From Yoonia sp. (lineage in GTDB: Bacteria; Pseudomonadota; Alphaproteobacteria; Rhodobacterales; Rhodobacteraceae): a stretch of 64,000 nucleotides of DNA. The DNA is taken from contig NZ_JACUUJ010000014.1 of the NCBI RefSeq assembly GCF_014859355.1, positions 1 through 64,000 of the forward strand. Reading direction: 5' to 3'. A program made the translations under genes and the position numbers. Shown piece after piece: positions 56,653-64,000 of the stretch. How positions within the stretch are numbered: the first letter of the stretch is position 1; each line of letters opens with the position of its first letter. Under the pieces are notes generated by a model. That model searched no databases, had not been told where the DNA came from, and saw only the letters and a list, made by a program, of their open reading frames with translations.

Positions 56653-57528
56653 TTGCCTGAGACGACCCATGATAGACTGGCCACCGAGTATGATGCACCT
56701 GTTGTTTATGACAGGCGCGCACTGACTTACGCCAATACCTTTGACAGCGCCCGCAAACGTATTTTGATTATGGCCATTGAATGGGTGACGGCCAAGATCA
56801 GCGTGATCCGCATGATCCGCAGGTTTGAAAAAAAAGGTAAATTCAAAGGACAGGCTTTCTGGCGTGGCGCGCTGGATGTCATGGAAATTGATTTGTTGAC
56901 ACCGCAAGACCAACTAGCGCAGATCCCAATGACTGGCCCGGTCGTGCTGGTTGCCAACCACCCGCACGGGTTGGTTGACGGGATGATCCTTGCCGATCTG
57001 ATCGGGCGGGTGCGCACGGATTATCGGATTCTAACACGCTCGATCCTGACCGGCATTGATGCGGACGCGACGAAATTCATGATTGCCGTGCCATTCCCGC
57101 ATGAACCCGATGCGCAGAAAAAAATGGTAGATATGCGGCACGCCGCTATGGCGCATCTGCGCGATGGCGGGCTTGTCGCGCTGTTTCCGTCCGGTGTTGT
57201 CGCAACGTCAGACACCATGTTCGGCCCCGTAATTGAACGAGACTGGAACGTGTTCACAGCCAAGATGATTCGCAAATCTGGCGCAGCCGTGGTGCCTTGT
57301 TTTTTTCCGGGGTCGAATTCCCGCCTTTATCAGATCGCCAACAGGGTGTCGGCGACACTGCGGCAAGGACTATTGCTGCATGAAATCGTGCGAGCCTCTG
57401 GAAAGCCGCAAAAACCGGTGATTGGTGCGGCTCTGTCGCATGACGACATCAAGGACAAGGTATCGGACCAGCGCGGTTTTATGGTGTGGTTACGGCAATT
57501 GACTCTGGATCTTGGTGCCGCGCGCTAG
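56653..57528 (+). CDS. Lysophospholipid acyltransferase family protein (PlsC-like)
   Basis: About 291 residues. The acyltransferase motif is NHPHGLVDG (residues 102-110), with FPSGVVATSD at the second block and PCFFPGSNSRLYQ at the third. The TTG at 56653 has GAGGTG at good spacing; a GTG three codons upstream (56644) is the alternative. The exact acyl acceptor is unknown; relatives make phosphatidic acid or ornithine-type lipids. It is 29 bp after HPr, so may share the PTS operon. Its TAG and that of the convergent hbd share a CTAG. Confidence 0.86.
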   Translation: MPETTHDRLATEYDAPVVYDRRALTYANTFDSARKRILIMAIEWVTAKISVIRMIRRFEKKGKFKGQAFWRGALDVMEIDLLTPQDQLAQIPMTGPVVLVANHPHGLVDGMILADLIGRVRTDYRILTRSILTGIDADATKFMIAVPFPHEPDAQKKMVDMRHAAMAHLRDGGLVALFPSGVVATSDTMFGPVIERDWNVFTAKMIRKSGAAVVPCFFPGSNSRLYQIANRVSATLRQGLLLHEIVRASGKPQKPVIGAALSHDDIKDKVSDQRGFMVWLRQLTLDLGAAR

Positions 57529-58400
57529 CGCGTCGGGATCGGCGTTTCGCCGCGATAATCGTAAAAGCCACGTTTGGTTTTGCGGCCTAACCACCCCGCT
57601 TCAACATACTTTGTCAGCAAGGGGCAGGGGCGATATTTTGTATCGGCCAGCCCATCGTGCAGCACATTCATGATAGCCAGACAGGTGTCCAAACCGATAA
57701 AATCCGCCAGTTCCAGCGGCCCCATCGGGTGGTTCGCCCCCAGCTTGAGCGATGTGTCGATCGACTGCACCGACCCGACACCTTCGTAAAGTGTATAGAT
57801 CGCTTCGTTGATCATCGGCATTAAAATACGGTTCACGATAAAACCGGGGAAATCTTCAGACGCGGTGCTGGTCTTCCCCAGCTTTTCCACGACATCCTGA
57901 CAGGTCTTGAACGTGGGTTCATCGGTTGCGATGCCGCGGATCAGTTCCACAAGCTGCATGATCGGCACAGGGTTCATGAAATGGAATCCCATGAATTTCT
58001 CTGGTCGGTCAGTGCGTGATGCCAGCCGTGTGATGGAAATGGACGATGTGTTCGATGTCAGGATCGTGTCGGGCTTCAGGTGCGGCACAAGGTCTTCGAA
58101 AATAGCTGTCTTGATCGTCTCGCGTTCGGTCGCAGCTTCGATGATCAGGTCTGTCGGGCCAAGGTCGGTCAGTTTGACCGTCGTGCCGATACGGGCCATG
58201 GAATCCGCCTTGGTGTCGGCTGTGATCAGGTCACGGCTGACCTGCCGGGTCAGGTTGCGGTCAATTAGCGCGATGGCGGCGTCCAACGCGTCCGTGCTGA
58301 CATCTGTCATCAGCACCTCATAGCCTGCCAGTGCAAAGACATGCGCGATGCCATTTCCCATCTGGCCTGCGCCCACGATACCTACACGTTCGATCGCCAT
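57525..58400 (-). CDS. hbd: 3-hydroxybutyryl-CoA dehydrogenase
   Basis: 291-residue NAD(P)-dependent enzyme. Rossmann loop GAGQMGNGIAHVFALAG (residues 10-26), NTSSISITRLAS, the catalytic histidine in GFHFMNPVPIMQLVE, and C-terminal GPLELADFIGLDTCL. Short 3-hydroxyacyl-CoA dehydrogenases of this size act on (S)-3-hydroxybutyryl-CoA. AGGGGAAC precedes the ATG. It lies apart from a beta-oxidation cluster; roles in polyhydroxybutyrate turnover or C2 assimilation are plausible. Confidence 0.93.
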   Translation of the reverse strand: MAIERVGIVGAGQMGNGIAHVFALAGYEVLMTDVSTDALDAAIALIDRNLTRQVSRDLITADTKADSMARIGTTVKLTDLGPTDLIIEAATERETIKTAIFEDLVPHLKPDTILTSNTSSISITRLASRTDRPEKFMGFHFMNPVPIMQLVELIRGIATDEPTFKTCQDVVEKLGKTSTASEDFPGFIVNRILMPMINEAIYTLYEGVGSVQSIDTSLKLGANHPMGPLELADFIGLDTCLAIMNVLHDGLADTKYRPCPLLTKYVEAGWLGRKTKRGFYDYRGETPIPTR

Positions 58401-58560
58401 GCTGTTCCCCTGAATCCTGCTCCCGCACCATAGGCCTGTGCAGGGGGGCGCATCAAGCCACGTAAGCCGTGAAAATTAACAACAAATTCAACTATTAGGA
58501 AATTCGCAAGGTTGCGCGCCCAAACTTGCGCGGTGATGTGTAAAAACCTGCGGTGGCAAA

Positions 58561-59406
58561 ATGAAGCAAGACGTTATTGAAACGCATGATATTTCCTATG
58601 CGCCTTGCCGTTATGGCAATTCCCGGCTGTTGTTTCGGGGGCCACAGCGGCGGCTGGACAGCCCCTATCTTGCCTTTGTCGGGGGGACGGAAACCTATGG
58701 TAAATTCATTGAAAGGCCGTTCCCGGTTCTGATTGAAAATACGATGCGGAAAACCTGTGTAAACCTTGGCTGTGTGAATGGCGGCATCGACGCATTTTTG
58801 AACGACCCCACAGTGATCGACATCTGTCGGCGCGCCGATATGACGGTCGTGCAGCTGATGGGTGCGAATTTCCTGACCAACCGGTTTTATGCCGTGCATC
58901 CACGCCGGAATGACCGGTTTCTATCGGCATCTACTGTGTTGCAGGCCATCTATGACGATGTTGATTTTTCTGAATTTTCATTCACACGGCACATGCTTGG
59001 GGCGCTTTATGCAAAATCGCCTGGCCGATTCGATATCGTGGTGACAGAATTGCGGCAGGCATGGTTGGCACGGATGAGGCTTTTGCTTGATCAAATCGGC
59101 CCGCGGGTGATCCTGTTATGGTTTTCCGAGGATGCGTTGAACGATGATCACTGGTCGCGGCGGCCCGGTCAGTTGCAGACCGATCCCTTGTTCGTCACCC
59201 TGTCGATGGTCAAGGAATTGGAACCGCTCGTTCGCGATATCGTGGTGGTCAACCCATCAGAGGCTGCTTTGGCCAAAGGGGTCAAGGGCATGCGTTTTCC
59301 CGAAAGCCAGATAAATCTGGCATCAGAAATGCTGGGGATCGCTTGCCATGCAGAGGCGGGGGCCGCGCTCATCCCGGCTTTGCGGGAAAATCTATATACA
59401 ATTTGA
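58561..59406 (+). CDS. DUF6473 family protein
   Basis: 281-residue protein that I place in DUF6473, common in Rhodobacterales. Blocks are YLAFVGGTETYGKFIERPFP, NLGCVNGGIDAFLNDP, VVQLMGANFLTNRFYAVHPRRNDRF (visible in pieces) and VILLWFSEDAL. The GGTETYG segment suggests an SGNH-like or sulfotransferase-associated fold, but the function is unknown. The ATG lacks a strong ribosome site. Followed by a strong terminator. Its composition matches the neighbours. Confidence 0.75.
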   Translation: MKQDVIETHDISYAPCRYGNSRLLFRGPQRRLDSPYLAFVGGTETYGKFIERPFPVLIENTMRKTCVNLGCVNGGIDAFLNDPTVIDICRRADMTVVQLMGANFLTNRFYAVHPRRNDRFLSASTVLQAIYDDVDFSEFSFTRHMLGALYAKSPGRFDIVVTELRQAWLARMRLLLDQIGPRVILLWFSEDALNDDHWSRRPGQLQTDPLFVTLSMVKELEPLVRDIVVVNPSEAALAKGVKGMRFPESQINLASEMLGIACHAEAGAALIPALRENLYTI

Positions 59407-59428
59407 TGTTTTCAGGCCAACGCAAACA

Positions 59429-59458
59429 AAAAGGCCCGCCATACAGGGCGGGCCTTTT
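59429..59458. terminator. Bidirectional Rho-independent terminator
   Basis: Perfect 12-bp stem AAAAGGCCCGCC/GGCGGGCCTTTT with a 6-base loop, flanked by A- and T-tracts. It ends DUF6473 on the plus strand and etfA on the minus strand. Confidence 0.9.
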
Positions 59459-59481
59459 GTTACGGCTCTGTTTAATAATAA

Positions 59482-60408
59482 CTACAGTTTTTCGGTCAGT
59501 TCCGGCACCGCGACGAACAAGTCAGCCACGAGGCCATAATCAGCCACTTGGAATATCGGGGCTTCTTCGTCTTTGTTGATGGCCACGATGATCTTGCTGT
59601 CCTTCATCCCGGCGAGGTGCTGGATCGCGCCCGAAATCCCGACGGCCACGTAAAGATCGGGGGCAACCACCTTGCCGGTTTGGCCGACCTGCCAGTCGTT
59701 GGGTGCATAGCCGCTGTCCACGGCGGCGCGCGATGCGCCAACAGCCGCGTTCAGCTTGTCTGCCAGTTTCTCGATCAGGGCGAAATTTTCCTCTGATCCG
59801 ACGCCGCGCCCACCGGATACAACCACACCGGCTGATGTCAGTTCTGGCCTGTCCGAGGCGGCGACTTTGTCTTCGACCCATTCCGACAGGCCGGGGTTGC
59901 CCGCCGCGCCGATCATCTCGATCGTCGCCGAACCACCCATCCCAGCAACATCAAAGCCAGCGGTGCGGATTGTCATGACCTTGATCGCGTCTGATGATTT
60001 TACGGTCTGGATCGCGTTGCCTGCATAGATCGGACGTTCGAATGTGTCGGCATCAATGATGCCGGTCACTTCGGAAATTACCATCGCGTCCAGCAATGCG
60101 GCCACGCGGGGCATGAGGTTTTTGGCGTCGGTTGTGCCGGGGGCCGCGATATGCGTGTAATCACCCGCCAGCGACACGATCAGATCAGCGGTTGGTTCGG
60201 CCAACCGATGGCCCAATGCGGGGTCTTCGGCGCACAGCACTTTGGTCACGCCGTCGATCTTGGCGGCCTCTTCCGCTGCGGCCTTGGCCGAGGCACCAGC
60301 GCACAGCACGGTCACATCGCCCAGTTTCACCGCAGCCGAGACGGCTTTTGCGGTTGCGTCGACGGCCAGCGCGCCATCGGTCACTTCGCCAATCAGAAGA
60401 ACAGCCAT
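59482..60408 (-). CDS. etfA: Electron transfer flavoprotein subunit alpha
   Basis: 308-residue FAD-binding subunit of ETF, which takes electrons from acyl-CoA dehydrogenases to ETF-ubiquinone oxidoreductase. FAD blocks: [50 protein letters not shown] and [16 protein letters not shown]. Two ATGs in tandem; I use the one at 60408, overlapping the etfB stop by one base. It serves the acyl-CoA dehydrogenase in this window among others. Confidence 0.96.
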   Translation of the reverse strand: MAVLLIGEVTDGALAVDATAKAVSAAVKLGDVTVLCAGASAKAAAEEAAKIDGVTKVLCAEDPALGHRLAEPTADLIVSLAGDYTHIAAPGTTDAKNLMPRVAALLDAMVISEVTGIIDADTFERPIYAGNAIQTVKSSDAIKVMTIRTAGFDVAGMGGSATIEMIGAAGNPGLSEWVEDKVAASDRPELTSAGVVVSGGRGVGSEENFALIEKLADKLNAAVGASRAAVDSGYAPNDWQVGQTGKVVAPDLYVAVGISGAIQHLAGMKDSKIIVAINKDEEAPIFQVADYGLVADLFVAVPELTEKL

Positions 60409-61166
60409 CATACAGCCCCCGCTTCTTTGAGTTTCGCAACAAGTTCATCAACCGACCCGACCATGATCCCGGCCTTGCGGGTTTCCGGTTCTGCCGTGCT
60501 GACCACGCTGAGCCGTGGCGTGACATCGACGCCGTAATCAGCCGGCGTTTTTTCATCCAGCGGCTTTTTCTTAGCCTTCATGATATTGGGAAGCGACGCA
60601 TAGCGCGGTTCGTTGAGGCGCAGATCGACGGTGATGATCGTTGGCATCTTGACCTTGATGGTCTGCAACCCGCCGTCAACTTCGCGGGTGACGGTGGCAT
60701 GATCGCCGTCGATGTTCACTTCGGATGCGAATGTCGCCTGCGACCAGCCCAGAAGTGCGGCCAGCATCTGCCCGGTGGCGTTCATGTCATTGTCGATCGC
60801 CTGCTTGCCGCAGATGACCAGCCCGGGGTTTTCTTCCTTGACGATGGCGGTGAGAATTTTGGCTACGGCCAGCGGTTCGATATCGTTATGCACATCATCA
60901 GTGGCCACGACCAGAATCGCGCGATCAGCGCCCATGGCAAGTGCCGTGCGCAAGGTTTCCTGCGCCTGCTTCACGCCGATTGAAACTGCGACGACTTCTT
61001 CAACCGTTCCAGCTTCGCGCAAGCGAATCGCCTCTTCTACGGCGATTTCGTCGAACGGGTTCATGGACATTTTGACGTTGGCAAGATCGACACCGGAACC
61101 GTCCGCTTTCACACGGACTTTCACGTTATAGTCGATCACGCGCTTGACGGGTACGATGACCTTCAT
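60408..61166 (-). CDS. etfB: Electron transfer flavoprotein subunit beta
   Basis: 252-residue ETF subunit that binds AMP. Starts [20 protein letters not shown]; contains the signature [21 protein letters not shown] and [29 protein letters not shown] is about nine bases before the ATG. etfB precedes etfA with a one-base overlap; the upstream 142 bp before it separates it from the adenosyltransferase gene. Confidence 0.96.
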   Translation of the reverse strand: MKVIVPVKRVIDYNVKVRVKADGSGVDLANVKMSMNPFDEIAVEEAIRLREAGTVEEVVAVSIGVKQAQETLRTALAMGADRAILVVATDDVHNDIEPLAVAKILTAIVKEENPGLVICGKQAIDNDMNATGQMLAALLGWSQATFASEVNIDGDHATVTREVDGGLQTIKVKMPTIITVDLRLNEPRYASLPNIMKAKKKPLDEKTPADYGVDVTPRLSVVSTAEPETRKAGIMVGSVDELVAKLKEAGAV

Positions 61167-61308
61167 TTGCGTTTTTTCTCCTAAAGGTTTGGCTCTTTTG
61201 CTCTTGCAACTTTGTTACCTGCTGCTGGCTTGCGACAACAGTGCAAAATCGACGCTGCAAGGCAAAGGGACGCCACGTTCCTGACGTGCGCGTCAAGGCA
61301 GGGTGGTT

Positions 61309-61881
61309 TTAACGGTTTGCACCCGGCACCCACAGCACATCTGCACGGCCATCATCATTGGCGATGCGGGACGCCTGAAAAAACCAGTCAGACAACCGGT
61401 TCAGGTATTTCACTGCCGCCGGATTGACCTGTTCGAGGGTCGCCAATTCCACTGTCAGGCGTTCTGCCCTGCGCGCAACTGTGCGGCACAGGTGCAAATG
61501 CGCCGCCAGCGGTGAACCGCCGGGCAACACAAAACTGCGCAGTGGCTCAACGCGTTTGGTCATCGCGTCAATCTGGGTTTCCAGCCGTGCGATTTGCACA
61601 TCCGACATCCGCAGAACAGCGTATTCGGCCTCTGCGTCTTTTTCCATATCGGGGCGGCACAGGTCTGCGCCCAGATCGAATAGGTCGTTCTGGATCATGG
61701 CCAGCTGTGCATCCATTTCGCCCGTCGCATGCAGGCGCGCAAGGCCCACGGTGGCATTCGTTTCATCAACGGTGCCATAGGACGTCACGCGCAGCGAATG
61801 TTTGGCCACACGCGCCCCGTTGCCCAGCGACGTATCGCCAGTGTCACCGGTTTTGGTGTATATCTTGTTCAGAACAACCAT
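61309..61881 (-). CDS. Corrinoid adenosyltransferase (PduO type)
   Basis: 190-residue ATP:cob(I)alamin adenosyltransferase. The N-terminal ATP site is TKTGDTGDTSLG (residues 9-20); the C-terminal helices hold FVLPGGSPLAAHLHLCRTVARRAERL and YLNRLSDWFFQASR. It makes adenosylcobalamin for mutases such as ethylmalonyl-CoA and methylmalonyl-CoA mutase, which fits the acyl-CoA genes nearby. The start is 3 bp after the HIG1-like gene, with GGGGGG upstream. Confidence 0.93.
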   Translation of the reverse strand: MVVLNKIYTKTGDTGDTSLGNGARVAKHSLRVTSYGTVDETNATVGLARLHATGEMDAQLAMIQNDLFDLGADLCRPDMEKDAEAEYAVLRMSDVQIARLETQIDAMTKRVEPLRSFVLPGGSPLAAHLHLCRTVARRAERLTVELATLEQVNPAAVKYLNRLSDWFFQASRIANDDGRADVLWVPGANR

Positions 61882-61884
61882 GAA

Positions 61885-62091
61885 TTACCCCCCCTGCCTG
61901 CGCAGATAAACGAACAGCAAAATCAACAGAACGGCGACAAACTGCGCCCCGATGCGCCAACGCATGATTTTGTTGGCATTCTTGCGGTTGAATTCGCCCC
62001 CTTTGCCGAATGACCCGATGCCCAGCACCAAAATGCCAAGCACGATCAGAACGGCAACGGCAACGAGCCAGAAAAGCGGGTCATCTGCCAT
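61885..62091 (-). CDS. Twin-transmembrane HIG1-domain small protein
   Basis: 68-residue membrane protein with two hydrophobic segments (LFWLVAVAVLIVLGILVLGI and IGAQFVAVLLILLFVYL) joined by a basic loop with NRKNANKIMRWR, the HIG1 signature. In mitochondria HIG1 proteins support respiratory supercomplexes; bacterial members are probably respiratory-membrane proteins. It lies between an SDR gene and the adenosyltransferase on the same strand. Confidence 0.88.
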   Translation of the reverse strand: MADDPLFWLVAVAVLIVLGILVLGIGSFGKGGEFNRKNANKIMRWRIGAQFVAVLLILLFVYLRRQGG

Positions 62092-62152
62092 GTCTTTCGG
62101 TCCTTTGATCTAGTTCTGCCCGATGTAGCAGGCGTGCGGGGGAAGGAAACCC

Positions 62153-62980
62153 TTAGCCACGCAAAATCACTGCATCCAACAGCCGTGTCGGCAGGATACG
62201 CCGTAAAAACCCCATAAGATAGGTGGGCGTCGTCACGTAATAGCGCGCCTTTGGCCGGGGGGATGTCAGCGCGTGCAACAGCTTTTTCGTGACTGCCGAT
62301 GCCGGCAGTTCGAATCTGTCCGGCCCGCTGTCAGTGTAAAGCCGGTCCAGCACGTCGCGATATTCATTCGCGCGGGCAGAGTTTTGCCAATTGATCCATT
62401 TTTCAAAGTGGGGAATCGCGTTTGCGCGGATGTTTGACGTGATCGGCCCCGGTTCGATCAGGATCACTTTGATCGCGCTGTTCGTCATTTCAATGCGCAG
62501 CACATCAGTCAGCCCTTCAATCGCGAATTTTGTCGCCACATAGGCGCCCCGCCATTTCAAGGCCACCAGCCCCAGCACGGACGAACAGTTAATAATGCGC
62601 CCATGCCCCTGCGCGCGCATCACGGGGATCACAAGGCGCGTCAGTTCATGCCAGCCAAAGACGTTTGTTTCAAAAATCGCGCGCAATGCGCCGACGGGTA
62701 AATCTTCGACCGCGCCGGGGCAGGCATAGGCGCCGTTGTTGTAAAGCGCGTCCAGCGTGCCACCTGTGGCCTCCAGCACTTCGGCTAGCCCATTCACGAT
62801 GCTGTTGGGGTCGGCATAGTCGATGCGGGGGCTGTCAAAGCCCTCGGCCCGCAACCGCGCGCAATCGGCGGGCTGGCGGCAACTTGCGAACACCCGCCAG
62901 CCCGCCGCGCGCAGCCCGTGTGCTGCGTCAAGACCGATGCCAGATGAACAGCCTGTAATCAGGATGGATTTCTGTGTCAT
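62153..62980 (-). CDS. SDR family oxidoreductase
   Basis: 275-residue short-chain dehydrogenase. NAD(P) loop TGCSSGIG at residues 9-16, active-site Ser in NCSSVLG, Tyr147 and Lys151 in AYVATKFAIEG. The C-terminal membrane-like helix (TYLMGFLRRILPTRLLDAVI) suggests membrane association. The ATG at 62980 is the family start; the long in-frame extension is antisense to parC. Substrate unknown. Confidence 0.9.
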   Translation of the reverse strand: MTQKSILITGCSSGIGLDAAHGLRAAGWRVFASCRQPADCARLRAEGFDSPRIDYADPNSIVNGLAEVLEATGGTLDALYNNGAYACPGAVEDLPVGALRAIFETNVFGWHELTRLVIPVMRAQGHGRIINCSSVLGLVALKWRGAYVATKFAIEGLTDVLRIEMTNSAIKVILIEPGPITSNIRANAIPHFEKWINWQNSARANEYRDVLDRLYTDSGPDRFELPASAVTKKLLHALTSPRPKARYYVTTPTYLMGFLRRILPTRLLDAVILRG

Positions 62981-63061
62981 TTGTGATTGGTGCCCTTTGC
63001 AATCTGGCGCGTGCGTTTTGCTACCTTTACGGCCAAAGGCAGCGCAGCTAAACCCACTGCC

Positions 63062-64000
63062 ATGAATGACAACAGCAGTGCGCCTGAAACAGGTCCGAAC
63101 GAAACAACCGAATCGCTGCGCCGGGCCATTGGTGACCGGTATCTGACCTATGCGCTGTCCACCATCATGCACCGCGCGCTGCCCGATGCCCGCGACGGGC
63201 TGAAACCGGTGCATCGGCGGATTCTTTACGCCATGTCGCGTTTGCGCCTGTCGCCCACCGGCGGTTTCCTGAAATCGGCCAAGATCGCGGGCGATACGAT
63301 GGGTGATTTCCACCCGCATGGTGACGCCGCGATTTACGATGCGATGGCGCGTCTGGCGCAGGATTTCAACGTGCGTTACCCACTGGTGGACGGGCAGGGC
63401 AATTTCGGTAACATCGACGGCGACAACCCCGCCGCGTCCCGATACACAGAGGCGCGGATGACCGCCGCCGCCGAGGCGCTGCTGGAAGGGTTGGCTGAAA
63501 ATGCGGTTGATTTCCGCGACAACTATGATGGCCGCCTGACCGAGCCTGCCGTGCTGCCCGCGACCTTTCCCAACCTGCTGGCCAACGGGTCCAGCGGGAT
63601 CGCCGTGGGGATGGCGACGAATATTCCGCCGCACAATCTGCACGAATTGATCGACGCCTGCCTGCATCTGATCAAGACCCCCGATGCCCGCGACGACACG
63701 CTGCTGAACTATATCCCCGGCCCCGATTTCCCGACTGGCGGCACAATCGTTGAGCCGCGCGAAAACATCGCCGAGGCTTACCGCACCGGGCGCGGGTCGT
63801 TCCGCCTGCGCGCGAAATGGGAAATCGAGGATCTGGGCCGTGGGATGTGGCAGGTCGTGGTCACGGAAATTCCCTATCAGGTGCAGAAATCCAAGCTGAT
63901 CGAGAAATTGGCAGAGGTGATCCAGACCAAAAAAGTGCCGCTGCTGGCCGACGTGCGCGATGAATCCGCCGAGGATATCCGCATCGTGCTGGAACCGCGC
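63062..64000 (+). CDS. parC: DNA topoisomerase IV subunit A, N-terminal part (runs off window)
   Basis: First 313 codons of ParC, which with ParE decatenates sister chromosomes. It starts [10 protein letters not shown]; the winged-helix block [19 protein letters not shown], the catalytic Tyr128 in ASRYTEARM and [18 protein letters not shown] separate it from Gyr[13 protein letters not shown] has Ala89 where E. coli ParC has the quinolone-interacting Ser80. The ribosome-binding site is weak, so a start a few codons away is possible. Divergent from the SDR gene; the end lies beyond the window. Confidence 0.93.
   Translation, partial: MNDNSSAPETGPNETTESLRRAIGDRYLTYALSTIMHRALPDARDGLKPVHRRILYAMSRLRLSPTGGFLKSAKIAGDTMGDFHPHGDAAIYDAMARLAQDFNVRYPLVDGQGNFGNIDGDNPAASRYTEARMTAAAEALLEGLAENAVDFRDNYDGRLTEPAVLPATFPNLLANGSSGIAVGMATNIPPHNLHELIDACLHLIKTPDARDDTLLNYIPGPDFPTGGTIVEPRENIAEAYRTGRGSFRLRAKWEIEDLGRGMWQVVVTEIPYQVQKSKLIEKLAEVIQTKKVPLLADVRDESAEDIRIVLEPR

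Noticed and set aside
62981-63667. Long in-frame extension of the SDR gene
   Set aside because: It is antisense to parC; the SDR start MTQKSILITG is at 62980.
1-64000. CRISPR arrays, tRNA or rRNA genes, insertion sequences, phage genes
   Set aside because: None seen. Intergenic spaces are short, no repeat-spacer pattern, cloverleaf or transposase frame was found; faint tRNAs could escape reading by eye.

Overview
The window is core chromosome of a Rhodobacterales (Roseobacter-group, Rhodobacteraceae-type) alphaproteobacterium. The evidence is the GC-rich composition (about 60% by eye), the gene orders pckA/chvI-chvG-hprK-rapZ-EIIA-HPr, rpoZ-rsh-DUF2062-pdxJ and acpS-lepB-rnc-era-DUF1491-recO, the families DUF2125, DUF1491, DUF6473, COQ9 and Hint_2, and a methylsuccinyl-CoA dehydrogenase-type acyl-CoA dehydrogenase. 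I recognise no insertion sequence, prophage, CRISPR array, tRNA or rRNA. Coding density is high; the only gene-free stretch over 300 bp is 2968-3351.

Layout. 1-2967 (minus): start of a dipeptide importer (dppA, an M24 aminopeptidase, dppB running off the left edge). 3352-7590: DUF2125 protein, the YcjX/YcjF-like pair and truA. 7618-13655 (minus): the TamB-TamA outer-membrane assembly pair. 13762-19300 (minus): a complete oppABCDF oligopeptide importer. 19448-24182: a small exported protein, dapB, rbfA, a phosphodiester-glycosidase-type exported protein, a Nudix hydrolase, thioredoxin/TPR protein, LON-domain protein and a 59-residue Trm112-like protein. 24314-32808: exported DsrE-like protein, UbiH/F-type hydroxylase, amidase, probable dapC, ftsK and a Hint-domain protein. 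32876-38936: rpsU, COQ9, a quinone oxidoreductase, a decayed TRIC-channel pseudogene after rnhA, DUF3429, ispH, a NYN-domain protein, folK and rpoZ.

38977-47586 is one long plus-strand run of information-processing genes: the ppGpp synthetase/hydrolase, pdxJ, then a deaminase and a Dabb protein inserted before acpS, lepB, rnc, era, DUF1491 and recO. 47614-57528 holds an acyl-CoA dehydrogenase (probably Mcd), a TauE/SafE permease, pckA and, divergently, the ChvI/ChvG two-component system followed by a PTS phosphorelay with no sugar permease. The right end has hbd, a DUF6473 protein, etfA/etfB, a corrinoid adenosyltransferase, a HIG1-like membrane protein, an SDR and the first 313 codons of parC.

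Themes. Two separate peptide importers, one with its own aminopeptidase, suggest peptide scavenging. The acyl-CoA dehydrogenase, ETF, 3-hydroxybutyryl-CoA dehydrogenase, adenosyltransferase and PEP carboxykinase fit C2/C4 assimilation by the ethylmalonyl-CoA pathway plus gluconeogenesis. I did not find a convincing undescribed multi-gene system. The best leads are the TRIC pseudogene, the intergenic repeats at 37.1, 46.6 and 52.0 kb, the two genes inserted into the pdxJ-acpS operon, and the Hint-domain protein.
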